Below are positions 43,525 to 52,318 of a stretch of 64,000 bases of DNA, one piece after another; the stretch's first letter is position 1; each line of letters begins with the position of its first letter. The translations under genes were made by a program, and so were the position numbers. Origin of the DNA: an uncultured Candidatus Melainabacteria bacterium (GTDB taxonomy: Bacteria; Cyanobacteriota; Vampirovibrionia; Gastranaerophilales; Gastranaerophilaceae); contig CAKVCZ010000006.1 in NCBI GenBank assembly GCA_934726055.1, positions 60,547 to 124,546 on the forward strand, written 5' to 3'. The notes beneath the pieces are model-generated. The model was not told the origin of the DNA. It saw only the letters and a program-made list of their open reading frames with translations, and searched no databases.

Positions 43525-44418
43525 ATGTCATTAGAGGACATTTTATGGAATTGGTCACAATATGCGACTTTTCCATGCAAACCAAACACAAAAATCCCTG
43601 CAACAAGGCAAGGTTTCAAAGATGCTAAATGCGGACAAGATGTTATGGCACTCATTAGACAAGGCTACAATGTAGCAGTTGCTTGTGAAATGTCAAATAT
43701 CATTGTTTTTGATTTAGATTATCATGATGAAAATGCAACACCAGAAGATGATTTGCAAAAACTTGAGCAAGAATTAGGGGTAAAACTACCGAAAACCTTA
43801 ACACAGTCTACTGCGAGTGGTAGAGGTAAACATCTTATATTTTCGTCATCAGGTGTAACAAACCCCGTGGGGCACATTGGTAAATTTGTAGATTTAAAAT
43901 TTAGGGGGTATATTATGGTAGCACCCTCTATTTATAACGGTAAGCAATATCAAATTATTGACGGTATTGATGAGAATGGAAAATTTATAATAGCCGAGCT
44001 ACCAAAAGAATGGCTTAATTATATAAACAAAGATACTAATATTAATCAAAAGCAGGCTCAAAAATCAGAATTTACTTCATTAGAACGTAAAACATACGAA
44101 AATATAGATATTGAGAAAATGTTCAATAATTGTACGTTCTTACGATATTGTAGGGATAATGCAGAGATATTATCAGAACCAGCTTGGCACACAATGATAA
44201 CAGTTTTGGCTCAAATTAAGAATTCTGATGAACTTATACACACGTTATCAGAGCCATACCCAAAGTACAGTTTTACTGAAACGCAAAAGAAAATAGATAA
44301 TGCTCGAAATTTTGGTCATCCACAAAGCTGTAAGTATATATCAGAAAATTATTATGATATATGTCAAAACTGTAGCTATGCAACAAATGTAAAGGAAGTG
44401 AAATTATGTCAGATATAA
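43525..44418 (+). CDS. Bifunctional primase/polymerase (prim-pol) domain protein
   Basis: The 297-aa product has the prim-pol fold (PF09250): FPCKPNTKIPATRQGFKDA (residues 13-31), the metal-binding VFDLDYHD (about 60-67) and the conserved SGRGKHLIFSS with VDLKFRG, then APSIYNGKQYQ. A cysteine-containing C-terminus follows (about 240-297, C-x-n-C pattern). Such proteins start DNA copies on phages, plasmids and satellites. GGAGG precedes the ATG. The helicase gene begins before its stop (13-bp overlap). Confidence 0.88.
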   Translation: MSLEDILWNWSQYATFPCKPNTKIPATRQGFKDAKCGQDVMALIRQGYNVAVACEMSNIIVFDLDYHDENATPEDDLQKLEQELGVKLPKTLTQSTASGRGKHLIFSSSGVTNPVGHIGKFVDLKFRGYIMVAPSIYNGKQYQIIDGIDENGKFIIAELPKEWLNYINKDTNINQKQAQKSEFTSLERKTYENIDIEKMFNNCTFLRYCRDNAEILSEPAWHTMITVLAQIKNSDELIHTLSEPYPKYSFTETQKKIDNARNFGHPQSCKYISENYYDICQNCSYATNVKEVKLCQI

Positions 44419-46352
44419 ATAAACAAAACAATATAGAGGGTAAAAATCCTCTTGATAAAGGTAAAAAGAACATAGATGAGATTTTTGAAGAACATCAAAA
44501 ATCCTTATCTGCATTGACCTTTATATCAACTTACAGTATCAACAAGAATGCTGATAACTATAACTTGCCAAAACAAGACAAATTTTTGTTTCAGAAATGG
44601 AATAAAATATTCCTTTTAGATAAAAAGAAAAACAAGATAAATATTACACTAAAAGCCAATTTTATCGTTACAGATGTAAAGGAATGCACCCTTATACATA
44701 ATGATAAGAGTGGCAAGTTACCGCTAAAATACTATTTGGTAACATTAAAAAATGCAAACGGCAAGATTGAAAAAGATGTTGAAATAGCAAATAATTCGAA
44801 ATCTGATTATAAACAGTTTCAATCTGATATAAATAGTCGATATAATGCTTTTGCAGTTAATATGTCTGAAAGTGAATTTAAAACTTTTGTGGCTGAGTTT
44901 ATATCACCTAAAATTGTAGATAACGCTTTAATTTACACAAATGCAGGAGTTTTAGAACAAGGTAAAATCTTGTACGAAAATGCTCTTGCGACAAAAGACG
45001 GTATTATTTGGTCTGATGAAAACGGCTACATCAAAACTGGTGAAAAAAACTATATCAAAATAGCAGAATCTACTCATTATCTGCCAAAACTTGCTAAAAG
45101 TGTAAAAACAGGTAAAGAAATTGCAAAAGAACTCATAGAAAATATCGTAGAGTGTTGGAATGATGATATTGCCTTACCTATGATTACATTAGGACACATG
45201 GTAATGTCAATATATTATGAGGAATTTGTCAAAAGATATGGAGTCCCGACACTAATATTATTTGGTGAAACAGGTACTGGCAAATCAACACTTGTAACAG
45301 TAGGACTTTCAATATTTGGTTTATCAAGAGATGCTTTAACATCAGGTGGTTCAACTGCTAAAAGTAATGAATATTTCAGTTCAAAATACAATGGATTAAA
45401 TGTATGCATTGATGATGTAAAAGACCAAACACTTACATCAAGCAACTTTACGGCTTTAATTAAAGGTGCATACAAGGCTATTCCAAGAACAAGAATGTTA
45501 CCATATGGTAGAGGAGTTGAATATATACATATTTGCTCACCTATGGCTTATTCAACGAACGAAACTTTACCAGATTTAAGGGAAGTTATAAACCGTCTTA
45601 ATATTGTTGAAATATTTGGTAATGTTTTTAAAGCAGATAAATTTAAGTATCATGAAATTGATAAAGACAACAACAATAATTTAAAGGAATTATCATTAAT
45701 ACTGCCTGAATTTCTAAAATATGATATTAAAGATGTTTTAGAGATATATGAAACAGCATTTGCAATACTTGAAAATGCAGATATTCAAGATACGCAAAAA
45801 CGAATAATTAGTAATCTTGCTTATGCTTACACAGGAATTCTATTATTGCTTGATATAAGCGGTGTTCAAATTAATAATTTAAATGAAAAAGTAATCGATT
45901 TTGCAAAAAATCAAGTTTTGAAATACGAAAGTATTAAAACGCCTGTTGAAAAAGTATTGTCTGCTATTATTATATTGACTAAATTAGGACATCTAACGTC
46001 AGGTATACACTTTAAAATTGTAAATGTTGAAGTTAACAGAGAAATGGAAACACATATAAGATTTAATAAAGAAATCGTATTAAGTGCTATTAACAAATTT
46101 TATGCTTATGACAAGTCTATGAAAATTGATGATAAAAGTTTTTTAAGCTACGCAAAAAATCATATAAGATTCAGAGGTAATGGTCATGGCGTAAGATATT
46201 CCAATGACAAAAATAAGGTTGTTAATTCAATATGTTTCGATATTTCAGGAATGCCTGAATTTGTTGATATTTCTACGGATGGTGTCATAATGCCAACTTC
46301 TGCAGAAGAATTAAGAAAAAACCTTGAGCAACAGAAAGGTAATAAAATGTAA
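44406..46352 (+). CDS. AAA+ (DUF927-like) replicative helicase
   Basis: The 648-aa product has an ATPase core with Walker A GETGTGKST (about 286-294) and Walker B NVCIDD (about 333-338), as in the DUF927/superfamily-3-like helicases of phages and integrative elements. The N-terminal 200 residues hold beta-rich modules, and a winged-helix-like C-terminus is likely. With the overlapping prim-pol gene it would form the element's own replication unit. GGAAGTG precedes the ATG inside the prim-pol gene. A strong hairpin terminator follows. Confidence 0.82.
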   Translation: MSDINKQNNIEGKNPLDKGKKNIDEIFEEHQKSLSALTFISTYSINKNADNYNLPKQDKFLFQKWNKIFLLDKKKNKINITLKANFIVTDVKECTLIHNDKSGKLPLKYYLVTLKNANGKIEKDVEIANNSKSDYKQFQSDINSRYNAFAVNMSESEFKTFVAEFISPKIVDNALIYTNAGVLEQGKILYENALATKDGIIWSDENGYIKTGEKNYIKIAESTHYLPKLAKSVKTGKEIAKELIENIVECWNDDIALPMITLGHMVMSIYYEEFVKRYGVPTLILFGETGTGKSTLVTVGLSIFGLSRDALTSGGSTAKSNEYFSSKYNGLNVCIDDVKDQTLTSSNFTALIKGAYKAIPRTRMLPYGRGVEYIHICSPMAYSTNETLPDLREVINRLNIVEIFGNVFKADKFKYHEIDKDNNNNLKELSLILPEFLKYDIKDVLEIYETAFAILENADIQDTQKRIISNLAYAYTGILLLLDISGVQINNLNEKVIDFAKNQVLKYESIKTPVEKVLSAIIILTKLGHLTSGIHFKIVNVEVNREMETHIRFNKEIVLSAINKFYAYDKSMKIDDKSFLSYAKNHIRFRGNGHGVRYSNDKNKVVNSICFDISGMPEFVDISTDGVIMPTSAEELRKNLEQQKGNKM

Positions 46353-46365
46353 TAAGCAGACAATT

Positions 46366-46402
46366 ACATCTCAGAGATAATCTATGATTATCTTTGAGAT
46401 GT
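46366..46402. terminator. 17-bp stem hairpin after the helicase gene
   Basis: ACATCTCAGAGATAATC (46366-46382) and GATTATCTTTGAGATGT (46386-46402) match at 16 of 17 positions around TAT, followed by ATTTTGC. It separates the replication genes from the recombinase genes. Confidence 0.7.
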
Positions 46403-46455
46403 ATTTTGCTGTGCTGTAATTTTGTAATACTAAAATTTTTATAAATTATAAAAAA

Positions 46456-46611
46456 ATGATAAAACTTCAAGCCGATGATATAACAATAAATATACTTGAT
46501 AATGACTCTCAAAGTACACCTGAGAGAGATTTCGAGTTGCTTGTTGATTATGTCAGTGTGCTCAAAGAAATTTATGACGATACAAAACTTCATGAAGATT
46601 TTGCAAGCTGA
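46456..46611 (+). CDS. 51-aa acidic protein upstream of the serine recombinase
   Basis: ATG 46456 to TGA 46611 encodes MIKLQADDITINILDNDS and then an acidic helix with LVDYVSVLKEIYDD. It ends 40 bp before the recombinase start, on the same strand. It is too small and acidic to bind DNA itself but could be a recombination accessory or anti-repressor. The ATG has an A-run but no GGAG, so I hold this as probable only. Confidence 0.5.
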   Translation: MIKLQADDITINILDNDSQSTPERDFELLVDYVSVLKEIYDDTKLHEDFAS

Positions 46612-46651
46612 TTTTGAGTATTATAGAATAAGACTAGGAGTCAAAAAAAAA

Positions 46652-48253
46652 ATGGAAAAAGCAGTAATATACGCAAGAGTATCCTCCGAAGAACAAGCAA
46701 AACACGGTTTTAGTATAGAAAATCAAAAAAGACAGTGTGAAGAATTTGCTGAAAGAAATGGTTATTATGTCATTAAAACTTTTGTTGATGAGGGTAAATC
46801 CGCTAAAAATCTTGATAGACCTGAAATACAGGATTTAATGGCTTATTGCGGTAAAAAGCAAAATGATGTAAAAGCCGTCATTATTTGGAGATTAGACAGA
46901 ATTTCAAGAAATAATGAAGACTATCATGGTGCACTAAGACCATTATTTGAACGTAAGGGAATTAAATTATTGTCCGCAACAGAGGCCAATGTTAATACCA
47001 TAGAGGGCGATTTAATGCGTAATATTGGTATGAGTTTTGCTGAATATGAAAGAAAAGTTATAGGTATTAGAACTCTTGCAGGATTAAGACAAAAAGCAGA
47101 ACAAGGGGAATATCCGCATAAAGCACCTATCGGCTACAAAAATATATCAAGAGAAGATGGCTCAAAAACTACTGCCATTGATGAAAACTATGCTTTTTAT
47201 GTTAAACAGGCTTTTAATTTATATGATAGCGGTATGTATTCATTGCGAAGTCTTACAGAAAAACTATATCAAGACGGATTAAGAAGTAAAACAGGAAAAA
47301 GAATCCCTAAAACTTCTATTGAACACATGCTAAAAAATATCTTTTATACAGGTGTTTTCAAATTTGAAGATAAAATTTATGAAAATGCTAAACATAGCCC
47401 TATTATTAGTAAAGAACTGTTTTATAGAGTTCAAGACAGGCTAATTGACCCAAATAAAACAAAAAAACAAAATTATGATTTTGCATATACTGGTTTAATC
47501 AGATGTGGTTACTGTGGTTGTTTATTAACGGCTGAACTTAAAAAAGGCAAATACATTTACTATCATTGTACAGGCAATAAAGGCGGTAACTGCAAAAGAG
47601 ATTACATCAATGAAACCAAAATTGATAAAACAATATCAGAAATTTTAAAACTAATTATCATACCGCAAGATGTCAGAGGGAGCATTTCAAATGAGTTAAA
47701 AATAGTACATGAAAAGAAAAATGGCTATTCAAAGGATGTCAAAGCAAGTATTTATAAGCAAATACAGACTTTAGAAAACCGAATTGAAGAAGCATTTACC
47801 CTCAAACTGGACGGTAATATAACTCATGAATTTTGGAAAACTCAAAATGACAAATGGCAAAATGAAAAAGATAGACTCAAAATTCAGTTAGATGAAATTG
47901 ATAAACTTGATAAAGAATTTTATGAGAAAGCCGACATCCTGCTTGGTTTTACGGACAATGCCTATGAATATTTTTCAAAAGGAAATATCAAACAAAAAAG
48001 AAAAATTCTTGAAATAATATCAGAAGAAATTACATATAAAGATAAACATTTTGATATAAAACTTAAACCAATTTTCAAAACAATAGCAGAAAATCAGTAC
48101 AATTTGATCCAAAAATTTGTCAACAATCGAACTCTGGAAAATGGCATTATAAAAGGGGTTGAACCTAATTCAACCCCTAATAATAGAAAAAACTCCCCAG
48201 GTTGGGCTCGAACCAACAACCTACCGGTTAACAGCCGGTTGCTCCGCCATTGA
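46652..48253 (+). CDS. Large serine recombinase (integrase of the tRNA-Asn element)
   Basis: I start this at ATG 46652, with AGGAG 12 bases upstream; the frame is open further back but without homology or ribosome site. The 533-aa product has the resolvase domain (YARVSSEEQ with S11 as nucleophile, WRLDRISRN), the recombinase domain (PIGYKNI onward), a zinc ribbon (CGYCGC, then C and C near 320) and a long coiled-coil. It integrates or excises DNA at short att sites. The last 18 residues (PGWARTNNLPVNSRLLRH) are the antisense of the tRNA-Asn gene, so the reading frame crosses the attachment junction. A sister copy without the catalytic domain is at 27392-28684. Confidence 0.92.
   Translation: MEKAVIYARVSSEEQAKHGFSIENQKRQCEEFAERNGYYVIKTFVDEGKSAKNLDRPEIQDLMAYCGKKQNDVKAVIIWRLDRISRNNEDYHGALRPLFERKGIKLLSATEANVNTIEGDLMRNIGMSFAEYERKVIGIRTLAGLRQKAEQGEYPHKAPIGYKNISREDGSKTTAIDENYAFYVKQAFNLYDSGMYSLRSLTEKLYQDGLRSKTGKRIPKTSIEHMLKNIFYTGVFKFEDKIYENAKHSPIISKELFYRVQDRLIDPNKTKKQNYDFAYTGLIRCGYCGCLLTAELKKGKYIYYHCTGNKGGNCKRDYINETKIDKTISEILKLIIIPQDVRGSISNELKIVHEKKNGYSKDVKASIYKQIQTLENRIEEAFTLKLDGNITHEFWKTQNDKWQNEKDRLKIQLDEIDKLDKEFYEKADILLGFTDNAYEYFSKGNIKQKRKILEIISEEITYKDKHFDIKLKPIFKTIAENQYNLIQKFVNNRTLENGIIKGVEPNSTPNNRKNSPGWARTNNLPVNSRLLRH
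48155..48200. other. Attachment junction of the island at tRNA-Asn
   Basis: A perfect hairpin GGGGTTGAA (48155-48163) / TTCAACCCC (48169-48177), then AAAAACTCC ending at 48196, runs directly into the tRNA-Asn 3' end. Element and tRNA share only the last few bases (CTCC). The A-run read from the other strand gives the tRNA a U-rich end that can serve as terminator. Confidence 0.7.
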
Positions 48254-48264
48254 GCTACTGAGGA
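48193..48264 (-). tRNA. tRNA-Asn (anticodon GTT)
   Basis: Minus strand: the acceptor arms TCCTCAG and CTGGGGA pair fully with one T-G pair, with discriminator G at 48193. The D arm holds AGCTCAATGGCGGAGC, the anticodon stem-loop ACCGG-CTGTTAA-CCGGT shows GTT, and the T arm has GGTTCGAGCC. CCA is not encoded. The 3' end is the attachment site of the genomic island to the left. Confidence 0.95.
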
Positions 48265-48278
48265 TTATCTGTATTTTT

Positions 48279-48307
48279 ATTATATCAAAGTCTTTTTAGA
48301 TTGTAAA
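48279..48307 (-). promoter_or_regulatory. Promoter of tRNA-Asn
   Basis: On the minus strand TTTACA (48302-48307) is followed 17 bases later by TATAAT (48279-48284), with a TGA directly before the -10. It lies 14 bp upstream of the mature tRNA. Confidence 0.65.
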
Positions 48308-48316
48308 GTCTTTTTT

Positions 48317-50113
48317 TTAAAATTTTGATAATTTTATTAATTTTTCAAAATCCTCATACTTTGATGACAACTCTGCAAACGTTCCTATATCAACAATTTT
48401 ACCCTCTTTTAAATATATTAATTTATCACAATTTTTTAACGTTATTAACCTGTGTGCTATCGCTATTATCGTCTTATTTCCCTTTAATTTTGTTAACATT
48501 TGTATTATTTCATTCTCGGTTTCTACATCCAACGACGATGTCGCTTCATCAAATATTATTATTTGAGATCGCTTATACAATGCTCTGGCTATCAGTAATC
48601 TCTGCATTTGCCCCTGCGATAAACCATTAACTTTTGCGTTTATTCCTCCTTTTTCTTCAACAACTTCCAACAACTGTGATGATAATAAACTCTCTTTTAC
48701 CCTGCTTTCATCAATACTCTCTTCTGTTTGTCCCCATGCCACATTCTTTTTAAAACTATCATTTAAAATATGCATCTCCTGCGGAACATAGCCTATTATA
48801 CTTCTAAATACTGCTCCATTTTTTGATGTAATTTCTTCATCATCTAAATATATTTTGCCCGAATTGACTGGTAATAAACCCATTAAAATGTCCGCTAATG
48901 TTGTTTTTCCAGCTCCTGATAATCCTATTATTCCTATAAATTCACCTTTCTTTATCTCAAAACTCGCATTTTTTATTATCGGTTTATTCAATTCATATTC
49001 AAAATTTAAACCTTCAACTCGTAAACTGCTTTTATACTCTAAACCCTCATATTCTGCTTTTTTACTTCCCTCTATATTTTCTATTTGAGAAAAATCATTT
49101 TGCTCATATAATTCATTCATTTTTGATAGTACCTTTTTTGTCGCATTGATATTATTTAGCGATGTTTGAATTTTATTCAGTATCGGCGCAATTCTAAACA
49201 ATACAACAAGTATTAAGCCATACGATGCAACAATTTTTGAATAATCACCATGACTTTGATACGTTATAACAACTGCTAATATAATTAATGTTAATACCAA
49301 AATCATTTCAACTATAAATGGTGGCAAACCCGATAAAAATGCACTCTTAAACGAAACTTCTCCAAGAGTATTTTGTGTTGAAATAAATTTCTTCAAAAAA
49401 TATTTTTCAGCAGAGAATATTCTAACTTCTTTTAAATTTGAACAGTTTTCCATTGTTTGATTATTGTTTTCAATAGATGCTTCCAATAATTTTGGAGCAA
49501 GAATTGATGTTCGCTTTTTAAAAAATTTATTTAGCCCCAACATACTCACACATACAAATGTTATCGTAAAAACTGCTATTGTAAAAAATTTTAAAAACAA
49601 CAAAGATAATATTAAAAATAAAATAATTAAATTTGTTGTCAAAATTAAAAATCTTCCAACAAAAACTTCTAAAGCTTGTGCACTTAAAACAGAAATATTG
49701 TATGTTTTTTCTGATAGCGGAACTTGCATAATATCTCTATAAGGAACGTATAAATAATATTTCATCAAATTTTTATTTATATCTATTTTCCAATTTACAA
49801 CAAATTTATGCTGCCAGTATATACAAAAAATCATCAAAATATTTTTAAGAAAAAACATTGATGCAACTAAAATTGCAATAATAACAAGGTTTATTGAAAT
49901 ATCTTCTATACAAACAATTCTTGAAAAGCTCTTATAAATATTATTTTGCACCGCCATTTGAGGATTTATTAACATCATCAAAAACGGATAAATTAAACCA
50001 ATTCCAATAAATTCTAAAAATCCTGCTACTATTGAAATTAACAGAAATAAGAACAGCTTTATTTTTCTGTTTTTTCCATAATATTTTACAAATTTTAAAA
50101 ACAAACTTAGCAT
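48317..50113 (-). CDS. ABC exporter with fused membrane and ATPase domains
   Basis: The 598-aa product has six membrane helices (residues about 15-310) and a C-terminal ATPase: Walker A GLSGAGKTT (near 403), signature LSQGQMQ (near 510, Q in place of the usual G), Walker B IIFDEATSSLD and the H-loop histidine in AIAHR. This is the half-transporter plan of lipid and polysaccharide exporters (MsbA/PglK-like). It acts as a homodimer in the inner membrane. It lies on the minus strand and ends about 50 bp upstream of the tRNA gene, outside the island. Its substrate is unknown. Confidence 0.9.
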   Translation of the reverse strand: MLSLFLKFVKYYGKNRKIKLFLFLLISIVAGFLEFIGIGLIYPFLMMLINPQMAVQNNIYKSFSRIVCIEDISINLVIIAILVASMFFLKNILMIFCIYWQHKFVVNWKIDINKNLMKYYLYVPYRDIMQVPLSEKTYNISVLSAQALEVFVGRFLILTTNLIILFLILSLLFLKFFTIAVFTITFVCVSMLGLNKFFKKRTSILAPKLLEASIENNNQTMENCSNLKEVRIFSAEKYFLKKFISTQNTLGEVSFKSAFLSGLPPFIVEMILVLTLIILAVVITYQSHGDYSKIVASYGLILVVLFRIAPILNKIQTSLNNINATKKVLSKMNELYEQNDFSQIENIEGSKKAEYEGLEYKSSLRVEGLNFEYELNKPIIKNASFEIKKGEFIGIIGLSGAGKTTLADILMGLLPVNSGKIYLDDEEITSKNGAVFRSIIGYVPQEMHILNDSFKKNVAWGQTEESIDESRVKESLLSSQLLEVVEEKGGINAKVNGLSQGQMQRLLIARALYKRSQIIIFDEATSSLDVETENEIIQMLTKLKGNKTIIAIAHRLITLKNCDKLIYLKEGKIVDIGTFAELSSKYEDFEKLIKLSKF

Positions 50114-50207
50114 ATATAAATTTTACATTAAAAAAATATTAATTTCTTTATTTTATACTTATAACTATGTTAAAATATTTATATATAATTAAAAAGGAGA
50201 AAAATTT

Positions 50208-50939
50208 ATGTCAAATCCGGTATTTTCAGGTAAAGCAATGGAAGGTAATACCACCATTTTAAGTGGTGAACCAATGACAATAAACGGAGCAATCAGTAAA
50301 ACTTTTATACTATTTCTTTGTTTATTGGCAACAAGCGTTTATGAATTTATGTTATACGCACAAGGGCTTACAGACAAAGCTATGGGACTTTTAATGATTG
50401 GTTTTGTAGCATCCATAATAGCATTTATTGTAATTATGTTTGCCAGAAAAACAATTAAATATATGGCTCCTGTATATGCCCTATCTGAAGGTTTAATAAT
50501 TGGTGGACTTTCTGCAATGTTTGAGGGGATGTATCCCGGTATTGTTGTTCAGGCAGTTGGTTCAACATTCATGGCATTTTTTGTAATGTTAGTTTTATAC
50601 AAAGCAGGTATTATTAAATGTAGTGAAAAATTCAGAAGCGTACTAATGATTTCTATGCTTTCTATTTTGGGAATCTATTTGGTACAATTTATTGGTTCAT
50701 TTTTCCACATGAGCATTCCGGGTCTATTTACTTCAAGCCTTGTTGGAATAGGATTTAGTGCAGTTGTTTGTATTGTTGCAGCACTAAACTTCATTATAGA
50801 TTTTAATGTAATTGAAGAAGGTGCAAACAATATGGCAGACAAATCTTTTGAATGGTATGGTGCATTTGGTTTGATTGTAACATTTGTTTGGTTATACATT
50901 GAAATCTTAAACTTACTTGCAAAATTAAGAGATAGATAA
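50208..50939 (+). CDS. Bax inhibitor-1/YccA-like membrane protein
   Basis: The 243-aa product has a polar N-terminus (1-30, NPVFSGKAMEG) and seven membrane helices, matching the YccA/BaxI_1-like (PF12811) proteins. DFNVIEEGANNMADKSFEWYGAFGL (about 200-224) is the conserved C-terminal loop with the acidic residues of this family. The family is thought to act as Ca2+-leak or membrane-quality factors. AAGGAG precedes the ATG; a strong terminator follows. Confidence 0.87.
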   Translation: MSNPVFSGKAMEGNTTILSGEPMTINGAISKTFILFLCLLATSVYEFMLYAQGLTDKAMGLLMIGFVASIIAFIVIMFARKTIKYMAPVYALSEGLIIGGLSAMFEGMYPGIVVQAVGSTFMAFFVMLVLYKAGIIKCSEKFRSVLMISMLSILGIYLVQFIGSFFHMSIPGLFTSSLVGIGFSAVVCIVAALNFIIDFNVIEEGANNMADKSFEWYGAFGLIVTFVWLYIEILNLLAKLRDR

Positions 50940-50960
50940 TTAGTAAATGATATTAAAAAT

Positions 50961-50998
50961 AAAAAGAGTGTCAGTTAAAATAGTTTGACACTCTTTTT
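50961..50998 (+). terminator. Rho-independent terminator
   Basis: AAAAAGAGTGTCA (50961-50973) and TGACACTCTTTTT (50986-50998) are perfect 13-bp arms with a T-run. It works for the Bax-inhibitor-like gene and, by symmetry, for the convergent prepilin-like gene. Confidence 0.9.
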
Positions 50999-51007
50999 GT
51001 TTTGGAA

Positions 51008-51892
51008 TTATTTGCAGCTTGCAACTGTTGTTGATAGTTGAACACTCGAATTATTATTACATATTCCGGCATTTGTTTCTGAGGTATGGTTTGTATTTAT
51101 ATAGTCCATATTACCATTTTTTAACACCCATTCTGCACAATAATCACCTTGATAAAAACATCTTGACTTTAATGTTGATTCATTCCAATTTGATTCACTC
51201 CCTCTGGCTTTTATGCCATTTTTTGTTATTATAAATGAAAATAAATCCTTTCCCCAAACATGATTACCTTTCTTTGGTCCATCTACATCTACTACCACAT
51301 ATCCACACTCATTTTTATAATCTTCTTCATCACCTGTACATTCCGGATAGGAGAATACATCAACATATATGCTCGTCCCATTATTTAATATTACAGAAGG
51401 ATATCCATTCAAATTCGTTGTAGATTGTTTTCCTCCATACAACCACTCTCCATATTTATTCATCATGCAATCTTCCGTACGGTTTCGACAATATTTTCGA
51501 ATTTTCATAGATTCAGTTATTCTATCTAAATACCTTTGTTTACAAGCAATATTACCCAATCCAAATCCATCCAATTCAAGACAATTATCATTTTTAAACC
51601 AGTCTTCAATAGGTCCATATATGGCTATTGCTCTATCTTGAGCCTCATTTAACTCTGCATAAACTTTCTTTAACCTCGTAACAGTATCCTTATTTTTCGT
51701 AGAACTATTCAAATTTGGAATAGTCAGAGCTGCAACGATTCCAATTACACCCATTACTATCAGGGTTTCTGCAAGAGTAAATGCCAAAAATTTCTTTATA
51801 TATCTACTAAAACAAAGTTTACATAAGCTAAGATTATTACTATTAGTGAGTTTTACCCCCCCTCCCCCACCTAGCTGTATTAGTTTATTCAT
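51008..51892 (-). CDS. Type IV prepilin-like protein with long G-rich leader
   Basis: The 294-aa product has the N-methylation motif and hydrophobic helix of type IV pilins and pseudopilins: LAFTLAETLIVMGVIGIVAAL at about residues 36-56, with the conserved glutamate five residues after the cleavage point. The residue before the Phe is Ala instead of the usual Gly. The leader is unusually long (36 residues) and holds GGGGG, coded by a run of C on the plus strand (51856-51868). The rest is a globular domain with eleven or more cysteines. AAGGGA lies upstream of the ATG. It may be a surface fibre component or minor pilin. Confidence 0.8.
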   Translation of the reverse strand: MNKLIQLGGGGGVKLTNSNNLSLCKLCFSRYIKKFLAFTLAETLIVMGVIGIVAALTIPNLNSSTKNKDTVTRLKKVYAELNEAQDRAIAIYGPIEDWFKNDNCLELDGFGLGNIACKQRYLDRITESMKIRKYCRNRTEDCMMNKYGEWLYGGKQSTTNLNGYPSVILNNGTSIYVDVFSYPECTGDEEDYKNECGYVVVDVDGPKKGNHVWGKDLFSFIITKNGIKARGSESNWNESTLKSRCFYQGDYCAEWVLKNGNMDYINTNHTSETNAGICNNNSSVQLSTTVASCK

Positions 51893-51968
51893 AATACTTT
51901 CGTCCCTTTTACACTATTTGATAATTATATTATGAGTTCTACCTTTTTTAAAAAACATAAAATAAAAA

Positions 51969-52247
51969 TTATATCGTATGCATTTTTTCAAAAATTTCTT
52001 TTTTCTGAATCCAAATTTCCATTCCCAATTCTTCACCCTTATTTAAAAGAGCTTGTTTTATATCTTTAAATGTATGTTTTGAATTTTCTATATTTCCAAG
52101 CAAAAACATTACAAATTGCCCTTGCATTAGAGTTTGTTTAATATCTTCTATATTTACACCATATTCTGCCAATATTGTTGTAAATTTCATTACAATTCCA
52201 ACTTGATCTTTGCCTGAAATTGTTACCACTATTTTTTGTTCGTCCAT
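51969..52247 (-). CDS. ACT-domain protein (UPF0237-like)
   Basis: The 92-aa product is a single ACT domain: VTISGKDQVGIVMKFTTILAEYGVNIEDIKQT (about 9-40), then a strand (GQFVMFLLGNI) and a helical tail. Such proteins bind small ligands such as amino acids and act as regulators, with no activity of their own. It is divergent from the response-regulator gene. Confidence 0.87.
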   Translation of the reverse strand: MDEQKIVVTISGKDQVGIVMKFTTILAEYGVNIEDIKQTLMQGQFVMFLLGNIENSKHTFKDIKQALLNKGEELGMEIWIQKKEIFEKMHTI

Positions 52248-52258
52248 AATTTATTACC

Positions 52259-52287
52259 TTGTCTTAATCTGTATATTATGATAAAAT
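52259..52287 (+). promoter_or_regulatory. Promoter of the response-regulator gene
   Basis: TTGTCT (52259-52264) and TAAAAT (52282-52287) are spaced by 17 bases, 31 bp before the ATG at 52319. Confidence 0.45.
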
Positions 52288-52318
52288 CATACCATAAATA
52301 AACAAGAAAGTTCATTAG

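Noticed and set aside
46496..46651. Upstream extension of the intact serine recombinase
   Set aside because: It overlaps a different-frame 51-aa gene; the resolvase domain starts at ATG 46652 behind AGGAG.
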